64,000 bases of DNA from an uncultured Clostridia bacterium (GTDB lineage Bacteria; Bacillota; Clostridia; Oscillospirales; CAG-272): NCBI GenBank assembly GCA_947627815.1, contig CANQXN010000001.1:1-64000 (forward strand). Reading direction: 5' to 3'. The notes beneath the pieces were generated by a model. It had not been told where the DNA came from. It did not search any database and was given only the letters and a program-made list of their open reading frames with translations. The stretch's first letter is position 1, and each line of letters opens with the position of its first letter. Positions 34,837-44,026 of the stretch are shown piece by piece. The translations under genes were made by a program, and so were the position numbers.

Positions 34837-35754
34837 TCAGAGAAGGTGTTCTTTGGCAAAACGGAGAATTTTCTGCAAGCGATGATTGACGCCTGATTTG
34901 GTGAGCGGCGGCTCGTGCATCGCCGCGATTTCCGGCAAGGAACATTCGGGATGTTCCAGACGAATTTGCGCCGTGATTTGCAATTCCTTGGGGAGCAGTT
35001 GAATTTTTCCAGACTCCGCAAGCAAGCGGATCGCGCGCAGTTGATGCGCGGCGGCGGAGGTGGAACGGGCGATATTGAAGGTGTCGCAATTGACACGCCG
35101 GTTTTCTTCCCCGCGCAGTTTGCGGAAACGGCCGATATCCATCATTTGGAAGGAGGCGTTTTGCGCGCCGATAGCGAGAAGAAAATCTTCAATGTTTTCA
35201 CTGTTTTTGAAATAAAGCGCCGGACTGTTGCGGCGGATAATTTGTTTGGGAGCAAGCCCGAGTTCGGTTAGAAGAGCGGCAAACATCGCGCGCACCTGTT
35301 CGCTTTTCAAGAGTAATTCCAGATGGTATCCCTTGCTGTCCGGCGAGGAGACGGTGCCGGAGGCGAGAAAGAGGCCGCGCAAAAGGCAAAAGCGGCAGGC
35401 CTCGCAGGTGAGAAAGGTCGTCATGTCGGTAAGGCAGGCATTTAATACCTCGACGCTTCTGTTTACCGTCTCGACAGGCGGCGCAAGAAGTTTGGCATAA
35501 GAGGAGCCACCGGGGCGTCCGACGGCCGAAGGCAACGCGCCTGTTTCTTCAAATTGCGGCGTCACCGATGTCATTTGCCTAAAAAGCCAGGAAAAAAGCG
35601 CCCGGATATTTTCGTTGTCGGTGGAAAAAACAAGGACGCGATTTTCCGGAACATACTGCGCAAACAACATGCCCAACAAAAGAGCGCGCCGACAGCATCT
35701 TTTTTTTACGGTCAGTGTGCAAAGGGTATCTTTGACTTCCGAAGAAAAAGACAC
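34837..35754 (-). CDS. whiA: WhiA-family DNA-binding regulator
   Basis: 305 residues. It has the LAGLIDADG-derived domain block CRFCLLRGLFLASG with YHLELLL, then RRVNCDTFNIARS and the C-terminal helix-turn-helix (LPEIAAMHEPPLTKSGVNHRL). In Gram-positives WhiA influences division and sporulation genes. The start is a GTG at 35754 with GGAGGG 6 bases upstream; the longer frame is unsupported. It follows rapZ after 11 bp, as in other Firmicutes, but glmR/yvcK is absent between them. Confidence 0.93.
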   Translation of the reverse strand: MSFSSEVKDTLCTLTVKKRCCRRALLLGMLFAQYVPENRVLVFSTDNENIRALFSWLFRQMTSVTPQFEETGALPSAVGRPGGSSYAKLLAPPVETVNRSVEVLNACLTDMTTFLTCEACRFCLLRGLFLASGTVSSPDSKGYHLELLLKSEQVRAMFAALLTELGLAPKQIIRRNSPALYFKNSENIEDFLLAIGAQNASFQMMDIGRFRKLRGEENRRVNCDTFNIARSTSAAAHQLRAIRLLAESGKIQLLPKELQITAQIRLEHPECSLPEIAAMHEPPLTKSGVNHRLQKILRFAKEHLL

Positions 35755-35765
35755 GAGAATCCCTC

Positions 35766-36632
35766 CTATTTGGCAATATCCCGATGCATCGTCAGCGCGG
35801 TGCAATTTTCACAGCCGCCAAGATGCTTACAAAGCGCTTCCGCCATGGTGACAGAACGGTGTTTTCCGCCGGTACAGCCGAACGCCACATTGAGCTGCGA
35901 CCGACCGTCCCCGAGATAAAGCGGCAGAAGATACTCCACAAGATCACAGATCTTTTTAAAAAAGGTTTGTGATGTTTCAAAAGACATGACATAATCGGAA
36001 ACTTCCTTGTCAAGTCCTGTTTTGTGTTTTAACTCATCGATATAAAAAGGATTGGGCAAACAGCGCACATCAAAGACGAGATCCGCTTCGTGCGGCAGCC
36101 CATACTTGAATCCAAACGAAAAACACTGAACCACGAGCTGCGGCGCGGTGTTGCCGTGAACAATGCGGTTCAACTGTTCACGGCAGGCGTTTTGCGATAA
36201 ATGACTGGTATCGATGACATCGTCCGCCAAACGCTTGACTTCCGAGAGCATGAACTGTTCTTTCTGCAGTGCCTGAGAGAGCGTCATGGGATGAGAGAGC
36301 ATCAGCGGATGCGTACGCCGCGTTTCTTTGTAGCGATTGATCAGAACTTCCGGCGAAGCGTCAAGGAACAGCAGATGGCAATGACCGTAGGATTTTTCAC
36401 GAATCCCGTTGAGAATGGTGATCAACTCGTTAAAGTTATCGCAGCCCCGAACATCAATGATCAAGGCAATCTTCTGGTTTTTTCCTTCTTGGTGGGAATA
36501 TAGATCAATAAATTGAGAAAGGAGGCTGACGGGAATATTATCAATACAATAATAACCAAAATCCTCAAGTACACTGCCGACAAAAGTCTTTCCCGCGCCG
36601 GACATACCGGTTACAATCATGATATCCATCAT
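35766..36632 (-). CDS. rapZ: RapZ/YvcJ nucleotide-binding adapter
   Basis: 288 residues. P-loop GMSGAGKT at residues 9-16, CIDNIP, Walker B-like LIIDVRG, and the conserved C-terminal GCTGGKHRSVTMAEAL. In enterics RapZ guides RNase E to a small RNA controlling GlmS; in Firmicutes the role is less defined, so the RNA-adapter function here is inference. The gene lies between murB and whiA, near cell-wall genes. Confidence 0.92.
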   Translation of the reverse strand: MMDIMIVTGMSGAGKTFVGSVLEDFGYYCIDNIPVSLLSQFIDLYSHQEGKNQKIALIIDVRGCDNFNELITILNGIREKSYGHCHLLFLDASPEVLINRYKETRRTHPLMLSHPMTLSQALQKEQFMLSEVKRLADDVIDTSHLSQNACREQLNRIVHGNTAPQLVVQCFSFGFKYGLPHEADLVFDVRCLPNPFYIDELKHKTGLDKEVSDYVMSFETSQTFFKKICDLVEYLLPLYLGDGRSQLNVAFGCTGGKHRSVTMAEALCKHLGGCENCTALTMHRDIAK

Positions 36633-36668
36633 AACACCATCCTTCTCCTTATAGAAATTTCAAGCGTT

Positions 36669-37568
36669 TTATTTTTCGCTGACAAATTCGATTTCCCGTT
36701 GAAGCTGTATATGATACCGCCTGAAAATCCTCTCGATAATCTGCTCAGTCAAAGCGGCAACATCGGCGGCTGACGCCTGCCCGGTATTTACGATGAATCC
36801 CGCGTGCTTTTCCGATACGCAAGCGCCGTTGACCGCCAGGCCCTTCAGTCCCGCTTCATCGATCAGGCGAGCGGGTATCACACCGTCAGCACGACGGAAT
36901 ACGCTGCCCGCGCTTTTTTCGCCGACAGGCTGTGTTGCCTCTCTTTTTTTTCGATTGGTTTGCATCGTCTCTTGGATCAGCATGGGATCGCCCGGCAGAA
37001 GAGAAAGACGGCAGGAAAGTAAAATCCGGTTTGTCTTCTGATATACCGAATGCCGATAGGAAAAATCATGCTCGATACAGCGGCCAATTTTGCCGTTTTC
37101 GTCAAGATACTCGGAAAAAACCACAATATCCTTCATTTCCCTGCCATAGGCGCCGGCGTTCATGCGCACCGCGCCCCCGACCGTTCCCGGAATACCGCAG
37201 GCAAATTCCAATCCGGTCAACGACTTTTTGGCGGCTTGAGCCGATAAGGCAATCAAGGAGGCGCCGGCCTCGGTCCACACTTCGTTTTGTTCCCATCGTA
37301 TGGCACGCATACGGCGGGTGAGCAGAACGGCGCCGCGAAACCCGGCATCGGCAAACACTACATTGGAGCAGTTACCGAAAATCCGCGTGCGGATTCCATA
37401 AGCCCGCAGCAAGGCGAGCGCCTCGCTTAACGCTTCTGCGCTTTCCGGTTCGATCAAAAAATCTGCGGGGCCGCCGATCCCGAAAGTGGTATAAGGAGCC
37501 AGAGGAATGTTTTCGCGGACAGTCGCCGCGTTCCCTAACCGAGCGGTCAATTCGTCGCAAAGCTTCAT
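36669..37568 (-). CDS. murB: UDP-N-acetylenolpyruvoylglucosamine reductase
   Basis: 299 residues. FAD enzyme that reduces the enolpyruvyl ether to UDP-MurNAc. It has the N-terminal [11 protein letters not shown] block, [18 protein letters not shown] (FAD pocket), [10 protein letters not shown] with the catalytic Ser, and a final Glu in QREIEFV. The ATG at 37568 overlaps the tyrS stop as ATGA, and no separate ribosome site is seen, implying coupled translation. It is the second gene after tyrS. Confidence 0.93.
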   Translation of the reverse strand: MKLCDELTARLGNAATVRENIPLAPYTTFGIGGPADFLIEPESAEALSEALALLRAYGIRTRIFGNCSNVVFADAGFRGAVLLTRRMRAIRWEQNEVWTEAGASLIALSAQAAKKSLTGLEFACGIPGTVGGAVRMNAGAYGREMKDIVVFSEYLDENGKIGRCIEHDFSYRHSVYQKTNRILLSCRLSLLPGDPMLIQETMQTNRKKREATQPVGEKSAGSVFRRADGVIPARLIDEAGLKGLAVNGACVSEKHAGFIVNTGQASAADVAALTEQIIERIFRRYHIQLQREIEFVSEK

Positions 37569-38791
37569 AGGCAAATAAAGCGGTGGAAACTCTTTTTACC
37601 CTTTTTCACCAATACATCCTTGCCGGCAAAGAGCGCCGCTTCTATTTTTTTGTCAATTTCAAGGATTTTTTCGCCGTTTACCGTAATGCCCCCCTGCTGG
37701 ATCAGGCGGCGCGCTTCGCCCTTGGAGGGCGCAAGACGGGATTTGACCAAAAGATCCACCACCGAAATACTGCCGTCGGTAAAGTCTTCCGCCGAAAGTT
37801 CGGTCGTGGGCATATCTTCGGTCACAGAACCGGCGGCAAAAACCGTGCGAGCGGCGGCCAAGGCTTTTTCCGCCTCTTCTTCCCCATGGATCAGTTTTGT
37901 CAGTTCATAAGCCAGGACTTCTTTGGCTTGATTGATCTCGCTCCCCTGAAGCGCGGCATATTTTTCGATTTCAGACAGCGGCAGGAAAGTGAGCATTTTC
38001 ATGCATTTGATGACATCGGCGTCGTCAATATTGCGCCAATACTGGAAAAATTCGTAAGGCGGCGTTTTTTCGGGATCCAGCCAGACCGCGCCTTTTTCGG
38101 TTTTGCCCATTTTTTTGCCTTCGCTGTTCAAAAGCAGATTGAAGGTCAGACCGTAAACCTCTTTCCCTTCTTTTCTGCGCACAAGCTGTACACCGCCCAA
38201 AATATTGGACCATTGATCATCGCCCCCCATTTCCAGAACGCAATGATAGTCTTTGAAAAGACGGTAGAAGTCATATCCCTGCATGAGCATGTAATTGAAT
38301 TCCAAAAAGGTCAGGCCGTTTTCCATGCGGGATTTATAGCATTCCGCCGTAAGCATTTTGTTGACCGAAAAATGTACGCCTACTTCCCGGAGAAAGTCAA
38401 TGTAATTGAGCGAAAGAAGCCAATCGCCGTTATTGACAAAATAGGCTTTTTGGTCGCTGGTATCGATGAATTTTGCCATCTGCTTTTTAAAGCATTCGAT
38501 GTTGTGGGCAATGGTTTCTTTGGTGAGCATTTTCCGCATATCGCTTTTGCCGGAAGGGTCGCCGATCATGCCGGTGCCGCCGCCAAAGAGCGCGATGGGC
38601 GTATGTCCTGCCATCTGCATATGCGCCATGATCTTCATCTGGATAAAATGGCCGATATGAAGACTGTCCGCAGTCGGGTCAAACCCGATATAAAAAACGG
38701 TTTTTTGGTTGTCGAGAAGATCTTTAACGGCCTCCTCATTGGTGCATTGCGCAATAAGACCGCGATCGATAAATTCCTGATACAATCCCAT
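37565..38791 (-). CDS. tyrS: Tyrosyl-tRNA synthetase
   Basis: 408 residues, class I. HIGH motif at residues 45-48, the KMSKS-equivalent KMGKT (a normal variant in this family), and a C-terminal S4 RNA-binding domain ([26 protein letters not shown]). It charges tRNA-Tyr. GGAGA lies upstream of the ATG. No T-box leader was found in the 110-bp gap to recN. It leads the long minus-strand cluster tyrS-murB-rapZ-whiA-dnaE-pbp-tspO. Confidence 0.95.
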   Translation of the reverse strand: MGLYQEFIDRGLIAQCTNEEAVKDLLDNQKTVFYIGFDPTADSLHIGHFIQMKIMAHMQMAGHTPIALFGGGTGMIGDPSGKSDMRKMLTKETIAHNIECFKKQMAKFIDTSDQKAYFVNNGDWLLSLNYIDFLREVGVHFSVNKMLTAECYKSRMENGLTFLEFNYMLMQGYDFYRLFKDYHCVLEMGGDDQWSNILGGVQLVRRKEGKEVYGLTFNLLLNSEGKKMGKTEKGAVWLDPEKTPPYEFFQYWRNIDDADVIKCMKMLTFLPLSEIEKYAALQGSEINQAKEVLAYELTKLIHGEEEAEKALAAARTVFAAGSVTEDMPTTELSAEDFTDGSISVVDLLVKSRLAPSKGEARRLIQQGGITVNGEKILEIDKKIEAALFAGKDVLVKKGKKSFHRFICL

Positions 38792-38905
38792 GGGTCGATT
38801 CTCCTTTTGTTGCCTTTTCGTGATTGTTTTAAAATGTTTTAGACAGTATTTGCTTTCAGAAAATGGAACGATTTAACTATATTGTTCTGCATTATAGCTT
38901 TTATA

Positions 38906-40600
38906 TCATGCTTTTTTGCGCGAGGTTTCGAGAAGCTCCTTCGCCGTGTCTCTGACTTTTTCGGTGATATTGATGCCGCCTATGATGCGCGACAATTCTT
39001 CTATCCTGCCGGATGTCGATAAAAGCTCGAGCGATGTTTGGACGCGCCCCTCTTTTTCTTCTTTTCGGATCAGATAATGGGTATCCGCCAGGGCGGCTAT
39101 CTGCGCGGCGTGCGTAATGCAGATCACCTGTGCCGTTTCGGAAAGTTCATGCAATTTGAATCCGATTTTTTGCGAGGTTTTGCCCGAAACGCCGGTGTCG
39201 ATCTCATCAAAAATCAGCGTACTGACGGATTCCGCGTTGGACAGCACGCATTGAATGGCCAGCATGGTGCGGGACAGTTCCCCGCCCGACGCCACTTTGG
39301 TCAAGGGTTTCATGGGTTCGCCCGGATTGGTGGAAATGAAAAATTCAACCTTGTCAAAACCGTCCTGTCCAAGCGCCGGGCCATCGTTTACGAGCTGTTC
39401 TTCTACCGCGACCGAAAAGGAAACTTTGTTCATGTCAAGATACTGCAGTACGGCGCAGATGCTTTCCGACAGATTTTTTCCCGCCTCGCGCCGTTTATCA
39501 TGGAGTTCTTTTGCCAGTAACAGCAATTTCTTTTTCTGCGTTTCCACGACCTTTTCATATTGCTGTATCTTTTCGTCCATGGATTCGATCTCATTCAGAG
39601 AAGCCTTGGCTTTTTCGAGAAAGTCAAGCACTTGCGCAACGCTGTCGCCGTATTTCTTTTTGAGTTTTCGGATCTGATTCAGGCGCTCGTCGATTTCTTC
39701 CAATTCCTGTTCGGGAGAGGCGGAAGAAGAAGGCAGATAGGCCCCGATCTGTTTGGCGGTATTTTCTAATTCCGCCGCGATGTCAGCCAGACGGTCGGCG
39801 AGCGGCGCACATTCCGGCAGGATGGCCGAAAGCTGTACGACGGCGTCTTGCGCATATTCCACAAGTTGCACGGCCGGCGTCCCCTTGCTGTTTTTGTATA
39901 GCGCCCGGTAAGCTGAAATAATATGTTTGCTCAACAGTTTGGCGTTTTTCAAAAGTGTTTTTCTTGAAAGCAGCTCTTCCTCTTCCCCTACGGTCAGATT
40001 GGCGCTTTCGATATCACTGATCTGATAGGTGAGAAGGTCACGCATACGCTCCTTGTTTTGTTCGCTTTCCGAGAAACGGCGCAGCGAAAGGAGCGCATCT
40101 TTATAGAGCGCGTATTCTTTTTGATACTTTTCCAGAAGTTCCTGTGTCGCGGCAAATCGGTCAAGATAACCGATATGATTGGCCGGATTCTGAATTATCT
40201 GGCTGTCATGCTGACCGTGAATATTGATAAGCCCCATGCAACAGGCGCGCCCCACGCCGTTGCTCACGGCGCGGCCGTTAATCCGTGTGGTAACTTTGCC
40301 GTCATCGGTGATCGTTTTGGCAATTTCAATGGCGCCGTCATCGGGAGCAATGCCATAGGTTGCAAGAAGCGTGATAGCGTCCGGCGATATATCCGTGAAA
40401 AATCCCGAAACAAGCGCTCGGTTTTCGCCGGTTCGCACAAGGTCGCGCTGCGCTTTCCCGCCCAAGAGAAACGCAATGGAGTCAATCAGAATCGATTTTC
40501 CCGCGCCGGTTTCACCGGTCAGCACGGTAAAGCCTTTTGAAAAATCGGCATCCAGTCGCTTGATCACAGCGATATTTTCAATATGCAGCGATTTCAGCAT
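38906..40600 (-). CDS. recN: DNA repair protein RecN
   Basis: 564 residues. SMC-like ATPase of double-strand break repair. Walker A GETGAGKS at residues 29-36, a coiled-coil middle part (about 150-370), and the C-terminal SGGELSRTMLAIQ signature with Walker B TLIFDEIDTGVSG. The start is at the family-typical MLKSLHIENIAVI. It ends the nusB-recN cluster, 34 bp after argR, the usual order in Gram-positives. Confidence 0.95.
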   Translation of the reverse strand: MLKSLHIENIAVIKRLDADFSKGFTVLTGETGAGKSILIDSIAFLLGGKAQRDLVRTGENRALVSGFFTDISPDAITLLATYGIAPDDGAIEIAKTITDDGKVTTRINGRAVSNGVGRACCMGLINIHGQHDSQIIQNPANHIGYLDRFAATQELLEKYQKEYALYKDALLSLRRFSESEQNKERMRDLLTYQISDIESANLTVGEEEELLSRKTLLKNAKLLSKHIISAYRALYKNSKGTPAVQLVEYAQDAVVQLSAILPECAPLADRLADIAAELENTAKQIGAYLPSSSASPEQELEEIDERLNQIRKLKKKYGDSVAQVLDFLEKAKASLNEIESMDEKIQQYEKVVETQKKKLLLLAKELHDKRREAGKNLSESICAVLQYLDMNKVSFSVAVEEQLVNDGPALGQDGFDKVEFFISTNPGEPMKPLTKVASGGELSRTMLAIQCVLSNAESVSTLIFDEIDTGVSGKTSQKIGFKLHELSETAQVICITHAAQIAALADTHYLIRKEEKEGRVQTSLELLSTSGRIEELSRIIGGINITEKVRDTAKELLETSRKKA

Positions 40601-40634
40601 GTGACGGTCCTTTCTTTTCTCTCTTTACGCCAAG

Positions 40635-41087
40635 TCAATAGCGGAGCATTCCGCTGAGTTTCTGTTGCATTTCCGATGCTTCCTGCTCGGTGTGAAGTAC
40701 GGCAATAATGGTATCATCGCCGGCGATGCTGCCGAGAATCTCATTCTGACAGATCGTATCGATGGCGGCGGCGGCCGCGTTTGCCATGCCTGGATAGGTC
40801 TTGATCACCATCAGATTTCCGGCATATTGCACGGAAACGACCGTTTCAGACAGGATCGTGCGATACTTCGCGCCGCTGTCTGCGGGATCGGAGGTTTTGA
40901 CCGAATATTTGTATCGATCGCCATCGAAGGAGATTTTTACAATTTTCAGTTCCTTGATGTCCCGTGAAACCGTAGATTGCGTGACGGCAAATCCACGACG
41001 GACGAGTTCCGCTGTCAATTCTTCCTGCGTTTCAATGTTCATTTGCGAAATAATGGCAATAATAGCGTTTTGTCTTTCTTTTTTCAT
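40635..41087 (-). CDS. argR: Arginine repressor ArgR/AhrC
   Basis: 150 residues. N-terminal winged helix (TQEELTAELVRRGF and TQSTVSRDIKEL), C-terminal oligomerisation and arginine-binding domain ending with GDDTIIAVL. It represses arginine genes when arginine is abundant. It lies between nadK and recN in the cluster, a conserved place in Firmicutes. No arginine genes are in the window, so targets lie elsewhere. Confidence 0.95.
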   Translation of the reverse strand: MKKERQNAIIAIISQMNIETQEELTAELVRRGFAVTQSTVSRDIKELKIVKISFDGDRYKYSVKTSDPADSGAKYRTILSETVVSVQYAGNLMVIKTYPGMANAAAAAIDTICQNEILGSIAGDDTIIAVLHTEQEASEMQQKLSGMLRY

Positions 41088-41157
41088 GTTAAATCCTTAC
41101 AAGCGGTAACTGTAGTACCGATATTTGAATCCGCCGGCCATCGGCCGGTATGACCAA

Positions 41158-42006
41158 TCAAAGATCAGACATTTTGCGATAGAGAATCCGCCCGAAACTA
41201 CCGGGCGTGGCGATCAGAGAAAGCGGCGTGGGTGAGATGCGGATGACGGTTCGGTCTTCCTGCGTGAGAAGCGTTGTTTCGTCCCCGTCTAAAGTTAGGC
41301 AGGCGTTGGGGCTATGGGAAGTCATTGTGATCACATGATCCTTGTCAAAAACGATGGGGCGCGCTTTTAATGAATGCGCGCAAATCGGGATTGCTTCCAT
41401 GACCGAAAGCGAGGGATCCAACACCACGCCGCCGGCCGACATGGCGTAAGCGGTGGAGCCGGTAGCGGTGGAAACGATCATGCCGTCTCCGCGATAGCCG
41501 CAGATGAGATCGGAATCACAATAAAGCGATGTTTCAATGACCCCGTGTCCCGTGTTTTTGGTAATGACCGCGTCGTTAACCACAAGCCGATCTTCAAAAA
41601 CCGGAGTGGCGTTCCGATAAAGCGAAACCGAGAGGAGCGCGCGTTTTTGTATTGGGCTTTCCGTCTGCAATAGCGGCACAATCTGATCCAGCTCCTGCCG
41701 TTCCAACTGCGCGATATAGCCGAGCCGCCCCGTGTTGACCGCCAATATGGGAATACCGTGGAGAGCGGCGACAGAAGCCGCCCTTAAAATGGTGCCGTCT
41801 CCGCCGATCACCAGCATGGCATCGGCGTTTTGATATAACGCCTCCGCTGTTTTTGGCACAATACGCGGATCAATCATGCGCGGATCGGGCGTTGCCATCC
41901 GCGCGGTAACACAAAATCCGGCGGACAAAAGCAGTTCGGCGGCTTTCGCTGTTACCGCAAGTCCGGGATCGCGGTCGGCATTATAATGTAAAACAACAGT
42001 TTTCAT
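41158..42006 (-). CDS. nadK: NAD kinase
   Basis: 282 residues. It phosphorylates NAD to NADP. GGDGT at residues 68-72 is the conserved active-site loop, followed by VNTGRLGYIA and GDGMIVSTATGSTAYAMS. The start is at the family-typical N-terminus. It sits between tlyA and argR. The 70 bp after it hold two small GC-rich palindromes (CCGGCC/GGCCGG and CGGTA/TACCG) without T-tracts. Confidence 0.95.
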   Translation of the reverse strand: MKTVVLHYNADRDPGLAVTAKAAELLLSAGFCVTARMATPDPRMIDPRIVPKTAEALYQNADAMLVIGGDGTILRAASVAALHGIPILAVNTGRLGYIAQLERQELDQIVPLLQTESPIQKRALLSVSLYRNATPVFEDRLVVNDAVITKNTGHGVIETSLYCDSDLICGYRGDGMIVSTATGSTAYAMSAGGVVLDPSLSVMEAIPICAHSLKARPIVFDKDHVITMTSHSPNACLTLDGDETTLLTQEDRTVIRISPTPLSLIATPGSFGRILYRKMSDL

Positions 42007-42063
42007 AAACCCTCCTCGGTATAGCCCGCGTTTGAAAAGTAGCGGTCGCCACGGATCGGCTGC

Positions 42064-42792
42064 CTATCTTCCCTTCCGGAACAACGCCAGATATTCGATA
42101 TTGCCGTCACCGCCCCGGATGACCGATTCCATGAGGCCGCACGCAGAGAATCCGCAAGATGCGGCAGAGGCCAACACCCCATCCACAGAGGAACGCCGGA
42201 GCGAATCGTTTTTGACGATGCCGCCTTTCCCGATGCCGCTTTTCCCCACTTCAAACTGCGGTTTTATCAGCGAAATAAAGAATCCGCCCTCCTTCAGTAA
42301 AGAAGCGACGACCGGGTGAAGGAGTTTTTGAGAAATAAACGAGACATCCATGACGGCAAGATCGCAAAGTTCGCCGATCTGTTCTCGGGTCAGATATCGG
42401 GCATTGGTGTTTTCCATAGAAATGACAGCGGGATTTTCTCGCAATTTGTGGTGCAATTGATCGTGTCCGGCATCCAGCGCATAGATTTTTTTTGCGCCGT
42501 ATTGTAAAAGACAGTCGGTAAATCCGCCGGTAGAGGCGCCGAAATCGATGGCGGTCATGCCGACCGGGGAAAAATCGAAAAAGAGGAGCGCGGCTTCTAA
42601 CTTTTCGCCGCCGCGACTGACAAAACGCGGCGCATCGCCTTTCAGTGTCAGAACCGAAGTTTCTTTAAGATCGGCGGAAGGCTTTTCTATCGGGCGCCCA
42701 TCGCATAAGACAATGCCGCGGTCGATGAGCGCGGCCGCCTGTGTCCTGCTGGTCGCCAGTCCTTTTTGAAAAAGAAGTTTATCGGCACGCAT
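42064..42792 (-). CDS. tlyA: TlyA-type rRNA 2'-O-methyltransferase/hemolysin
   Basis: 242 residues. N-terminal S4 domain (about residues 1-60, RADKLLFQKGLATSRTQAAAL), then an FtsJ-like Rossmann methyltransferase with the AdoMet loop IDFGASTGGFTDCLL and MDVSFISQ. Members methylate 16S/23S rRNA cytidines at the ribose; the hemolysin label is historical. It lies between ispA and nadK; the dxs gene usually found here in Bacilli is missing. Confidence 0.9.
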   Translation of the reverse strand: MRADKLLFQKGLATSRTQAAALIDRGIVLCDGRPIEKPSADLKETSVLTLKGDAPRFVSRGGEKLEAALLFFDFSPVGMTAIDFGASTGGFTDCLLQYGAKKIYALDAGHDQLHHKLRENPAVISMENTNARYLTREQIGELCDLAVMDVSFISQKLLHPVVASLLKEGGFFISLIKPQFEVGKSGIGKGGIVKNDSLRRSSVDGVLASAASCGFSACGLMESVIRGGDGNIEYLALFRKGR

Positions 42793-42844
42793 AGAGCGCT
42801 TTCCTCTCTGATCTTTTTTGCAACAGTTTGCGGCGTCATCTTTC

Positions 42845-43726
42845 TTATTTGGTGCGCAGGAGCAAATATCTTGCCAAACAAGTTAGCTGATCGTTCCCCT
42901 CAAACGGCAGAATCGCGCGCATGGCTTCTACCGTTTGGCAAACGGCGAAATCAAACGCGTCGCCGGGAGACATAAACCGAAGAAAAGTGAGTTTATCGTT
43001 GGCTTCATCGCTGGCGCTTTTCCCGGTGTCGGCTTCGCTTTCGGTATAATCGAGAAGATCGTCGATGATCTGAAATGCCAGACCAACGGCATCGGCGTAA
43101 GCGGTCGCGGCCGCGACCGCCTGCGCGTCATCATATTTTCCCGCCGCGAGTACGCCGAGCAATGCCGCGCAGCGGATCATGGCGCCGGTTTTTAACCGGT
43201 GCGTTTTCAAAAGCCACTCGAACGCCGGCGTCGGCTGTTTTTCCGCAAGGTCCATTTCTTGTCCTGCCACCATGCCAAGAGGTCCCGCAGCCTGTGCTAA
43301 GAGTATGACGGCGCGGTTATTATCCGATGCCGTTGCATAGGGATTGGAAGCGGCCAGCTCGAAAGCATAGGTCAAAAGACCGTCTCCCGCCAAAACGGCG
43401 CGCGCTTCGCCAAACTGTTTGTGGCAGGAAGGGCGTCCACGGCGAAGGTCGTCGTCATCCATACAAGGCAGATCGTCATGAATCAAAGAATAGGTATGAA
43501 TGCATTCGAGCGCCGCGGCGTAAGGGAGCACCTTTTCTTCCGATCCGCCGAAGAGCCGGCAAAAGAGTTGCGCCAGCGCCGGACGGATGCGCTTTCCGCC
43601 GCCCTGTACCGAATAACGCATGGCGTCCCAAAGCGGGAGAATATCGGGATCCTGACAAGAGAGAGCTTTTGCCAGGACCTGATCGGTTTTTTCGGCCATT
43701 GTTTCAAGCACTTTCTGAATCTCCAT
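42845..43726 (-). CDS. ispA: Polyprenyl (farnesyl/geranyl) diphosphate synthase
   Basis: 293 residues. The first aspartate-rich motif lies around Asp84-Asp91 (HDDLPCMDDDDLRRG) and the second in IIDDLLD, plus GGGKRIRP for the diphosphate-binding basic residues. It condenses DMAPP/GPP with IPP to supply undecaprenyl and quinone precursors. The ATG at 43726 has AAGGA in front; a longer frame is unsupported. It is in the operon with xseAB. Confidence 0.93.
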   Translation of the reverse strand: MEIQKVLETMAEKTDQVLAKALSCQDPDILPLWDAMRYSVQGGGKRIRPALAQLFCRLFGGSEEKVLPYAAALECIHTYSLIHDDLPCMDDDDLRRGRPSCHKQFGEARAVLAGDGLLTYAFELAASNPYATASDNNRAVILLAQAAGPLGMVAGQEMDLAEKQPTPAFEWLLKTHRLKTGAMIRCAALLGVLAAGKYDDAQAVAAATAYADAVGLAFQIIDDLLDYTESEADTGKSASDEANDKLTFLRFMSPGDAFDFAVCQTVEAMRAILPFEGNDQLTCLARYLLLRTK

Positions 43727-43755
43727 AGGGTTCCTTCTTTTGGCAAACAATGCCG

Positions 43756-44019
43756 TCATTCATTGCTTTCGTTTTTTTCGCCGTTTTGGGGAAAAGGCGT
43801 TTCGCTTACCGTTCCGTCCGGATTTTTCGTAAGCAGGCGGATTTTGCTTTCCGCCGTATCCAGTTTTTCATTGCAGAACTTGACTAGGCGTACCCCTTCT
43901 TCAAAGAGCGAAAGCGATTCATCCAAGGGTGCCGAACCATTTTCCAGCGAACGGACAATCTGCTCCAACCGGGCAATGGCGTTTTCAAAGTTCATTTCTT
44001 TTTCCTTTTCGCTTCCCAT
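43756..44019 (-). CDS. xseB: Exodeoxyribonuclease VII small subunit
   Basis: 87 residues. Family core NFENAIARLEQIVRSLE with PLDESLSLFEEGV. It joins XseA to form exonuclease VII, which degrades single-stranded DNA from both ends. GAGG lies 5 bases before the ATG at 44019; an alternative start at 43995 has AAGGA and also fits. It begins 7 bp after the xseA stop. Confidence 0.9.
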   Translation of the reverse strand: MGSEKEKEMNFENAIARLEQIVRSLENGSAPLDESLSLFEEGVRLVKFCNEKLDTAESKIRLLTKNPDGTVSETPFPQNGEKNESNE

Positions 44020-44026
44020 GCGTTCC

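Noticed and set aside
38080..38115. KMGKT in place of KMSKS in tyrS
   Set aside because: KMGKT/KFGKT is a normal variant of the class I signature in tyrosyl-tRNA synthetases, so it is not a defect.
37583..38842. Long open frame antisense to tyrS
   Set aside because: It is a 419-codon frame opposite a clear tyrS gene, with no ribosome site and a composition like an antisense shadow; similar shadows lie opposite asnS, the M29 gene and the cyclophilin-DUF4956 region.
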